NCBI GenBank assembly: GCA_027295975.1
Contig: JAPUJX010000260.1
Span: forward strand, 1 to 6,868
DNA length: 6,868 nt
Direction of reading: 5' to 3'
Source: Gammaproteobacteria bacterium
GTDB lineage: Bacteria > Pseudomonadota > Gammaproteobacteria > Pseudomonadales > Azotimanducaceae
Numbering within the stretch: the stretch's first letter is position 1; the number at the start of each line of letters is the position of its first letter. Both the position numbers and the translations under genes were made by a program. Under the pieces are notes generated by a model. It made no database searches. It was not told the DNA's origin and was given only the letters and a program-made list of their open reading frames with translations. This document shows positions 6,652-6,868 of the stretch, piece after piece.

Positions 6652-6749
6652 TCAACCGTCCTCTTCTTCAGGTGCCCTCTTCATCAACGGCCAATCCGTA
6701 TCAACCGTCCTCTTTTTCGGGCGTCCTCTTCAGCAATGGCCAATCCGTA
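6652..6749 (-). repeat. two 49-base tandem repeats between the YCII and ECF42 genes
   Basis: Units 6652-6700 and 6701-6749 match at 43 of 49 positions and abut without a spacer, filling the whole intergenic gap. On the coding (minus) strand each unit starts TACGGATTGGCC and ends GAGGACGGTTGA, and each carries two purine motifs of the AAGAGGAC type. The array is flanked by degenerate partial copies: the YCII gene end (ATGGACGATTGA) and the sigma gene start (AAAAAGAGGATGGCTGA versus AAAAAGAGGACGGTTGA in the unit). The array therefore supplies the ribosome-binding region of the sigma gene. The unit length is not a multiple of three. Confidence 0.93.
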
Positions 6750-6868
6750 TCAATCGTCCATCTGCATGATCGGGCGCACCTCTATGGAGCCGTGTTCCGA
6801 CGCGGGAATCTCCGCGGCGTAACCGAGCGCCTGATCCAGGCTCTCGCAATTGAGTATGTAGTAGCCGC
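6750..6868 (-). CDS. YCII-related (DGPF domain) protein, C-terminal end only
   Basis: The last 38 codons of a gene that begins outside the window. GYYILNCESLDQALGYAAEI followed by PASEHGSIEVRPIMQMDD matches the C-terminal pattern of YCII/DGPF-domain proteins (GYYLL-ES-DEAL-A--IP----GSVEVRPV). These are small ferredoxin-fold proteins, typically about 110-140 residues. Genes of this type sit next to ECF42 sigma factor genes in many bacteria and are reported targets of the sigma factor; their biochemical function is unclear. It lies directly upstream of the sigma gene on the same strand, separated only by the tandem repeats, so co-transcription is likely. Catalytic or signature DGPF residues lie outside the window and cannot be checked. 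Confidence 0.9.
   Translation of the reverse strand, partial: GYYILNCESLDQALGYAAEIPASEHGSIEVRPIMQMDD

Noticed and set aside
6116..6769. 217-codon plus-strand frame opposite the sigma factor start and repeats
   Set aside because: Antisense to the sigma region 2/4 coding sequence; no support of its own.

Overview
The window looks like an ordinary chromosomal stretch of a moderately GC-rich Pseudomonadota, most likely a gammaproteobacterium. This rests on protein style (a KAT-type thiolase, an LCAD-type acyl-CoA dehydrogenase, SirB2, an outer-membrane-type lipoprotein), on clear Shine-Dalgarno sequences and on dense packing; no marker gene fixes the taxon. It holds eight genes, two of them cut by the window ends. 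There are no RNA genes, transposases, phage genes or CRISPR arrays.

Left part (1-1545, minus strand): a thiolase cut off just after its catalytic GHP motif, preceded by a short gene for a lipoprotein with a Ser-Gly-Asp-Lys repeat. The lipoprotein gene diverges from the plus-strand operon across about 165 bases, which contain a 32-base inverted repeat next to the lipoprotein start.

Middle part (1711-5041, plus strand): three closely spaced genes, probably one operon. They encode an SMP-30/gluconolactonase-type hydrolase, a long-chain-type acyl-CoA dehydrogenase and a roughly 12-helix membrane protein. The last resembles the MATE/MOP transporter superfamily and, in several blocks, the animal pyrophosphate/ATP/citrate-export protein ANKH. 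Together with the thiolase this suggests acyl-CoA (beta-oxidation-like) catabolism with an attached transporter, but the substrate cannot be read from the sequence.

Right part (5023-6868, minus strand): a YCII/DGPF-domain protein (partial), an ECF42-type sigma factor with its long C-terminal extension, and the small membrane protein SirB2, apparently co-transcribed. The YCII-ECF42 pairing is a known conserved arrangement. The unusual part is the gap between them, filled by two 49-base tandem repeats carrying several Shine-Dalgarno-like purine motifs that lead directly into the sigma factor start. The SirB2 gene converges on the transporter gene and overlaps its 3' end by 19 bases.

The best leads are the bacterial ANKH-like transporter in an acyl-CoA operon and the repeat-filled leader of the ECF42 gene. 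Nothing here clearly amounts to a wholly undescribed system.
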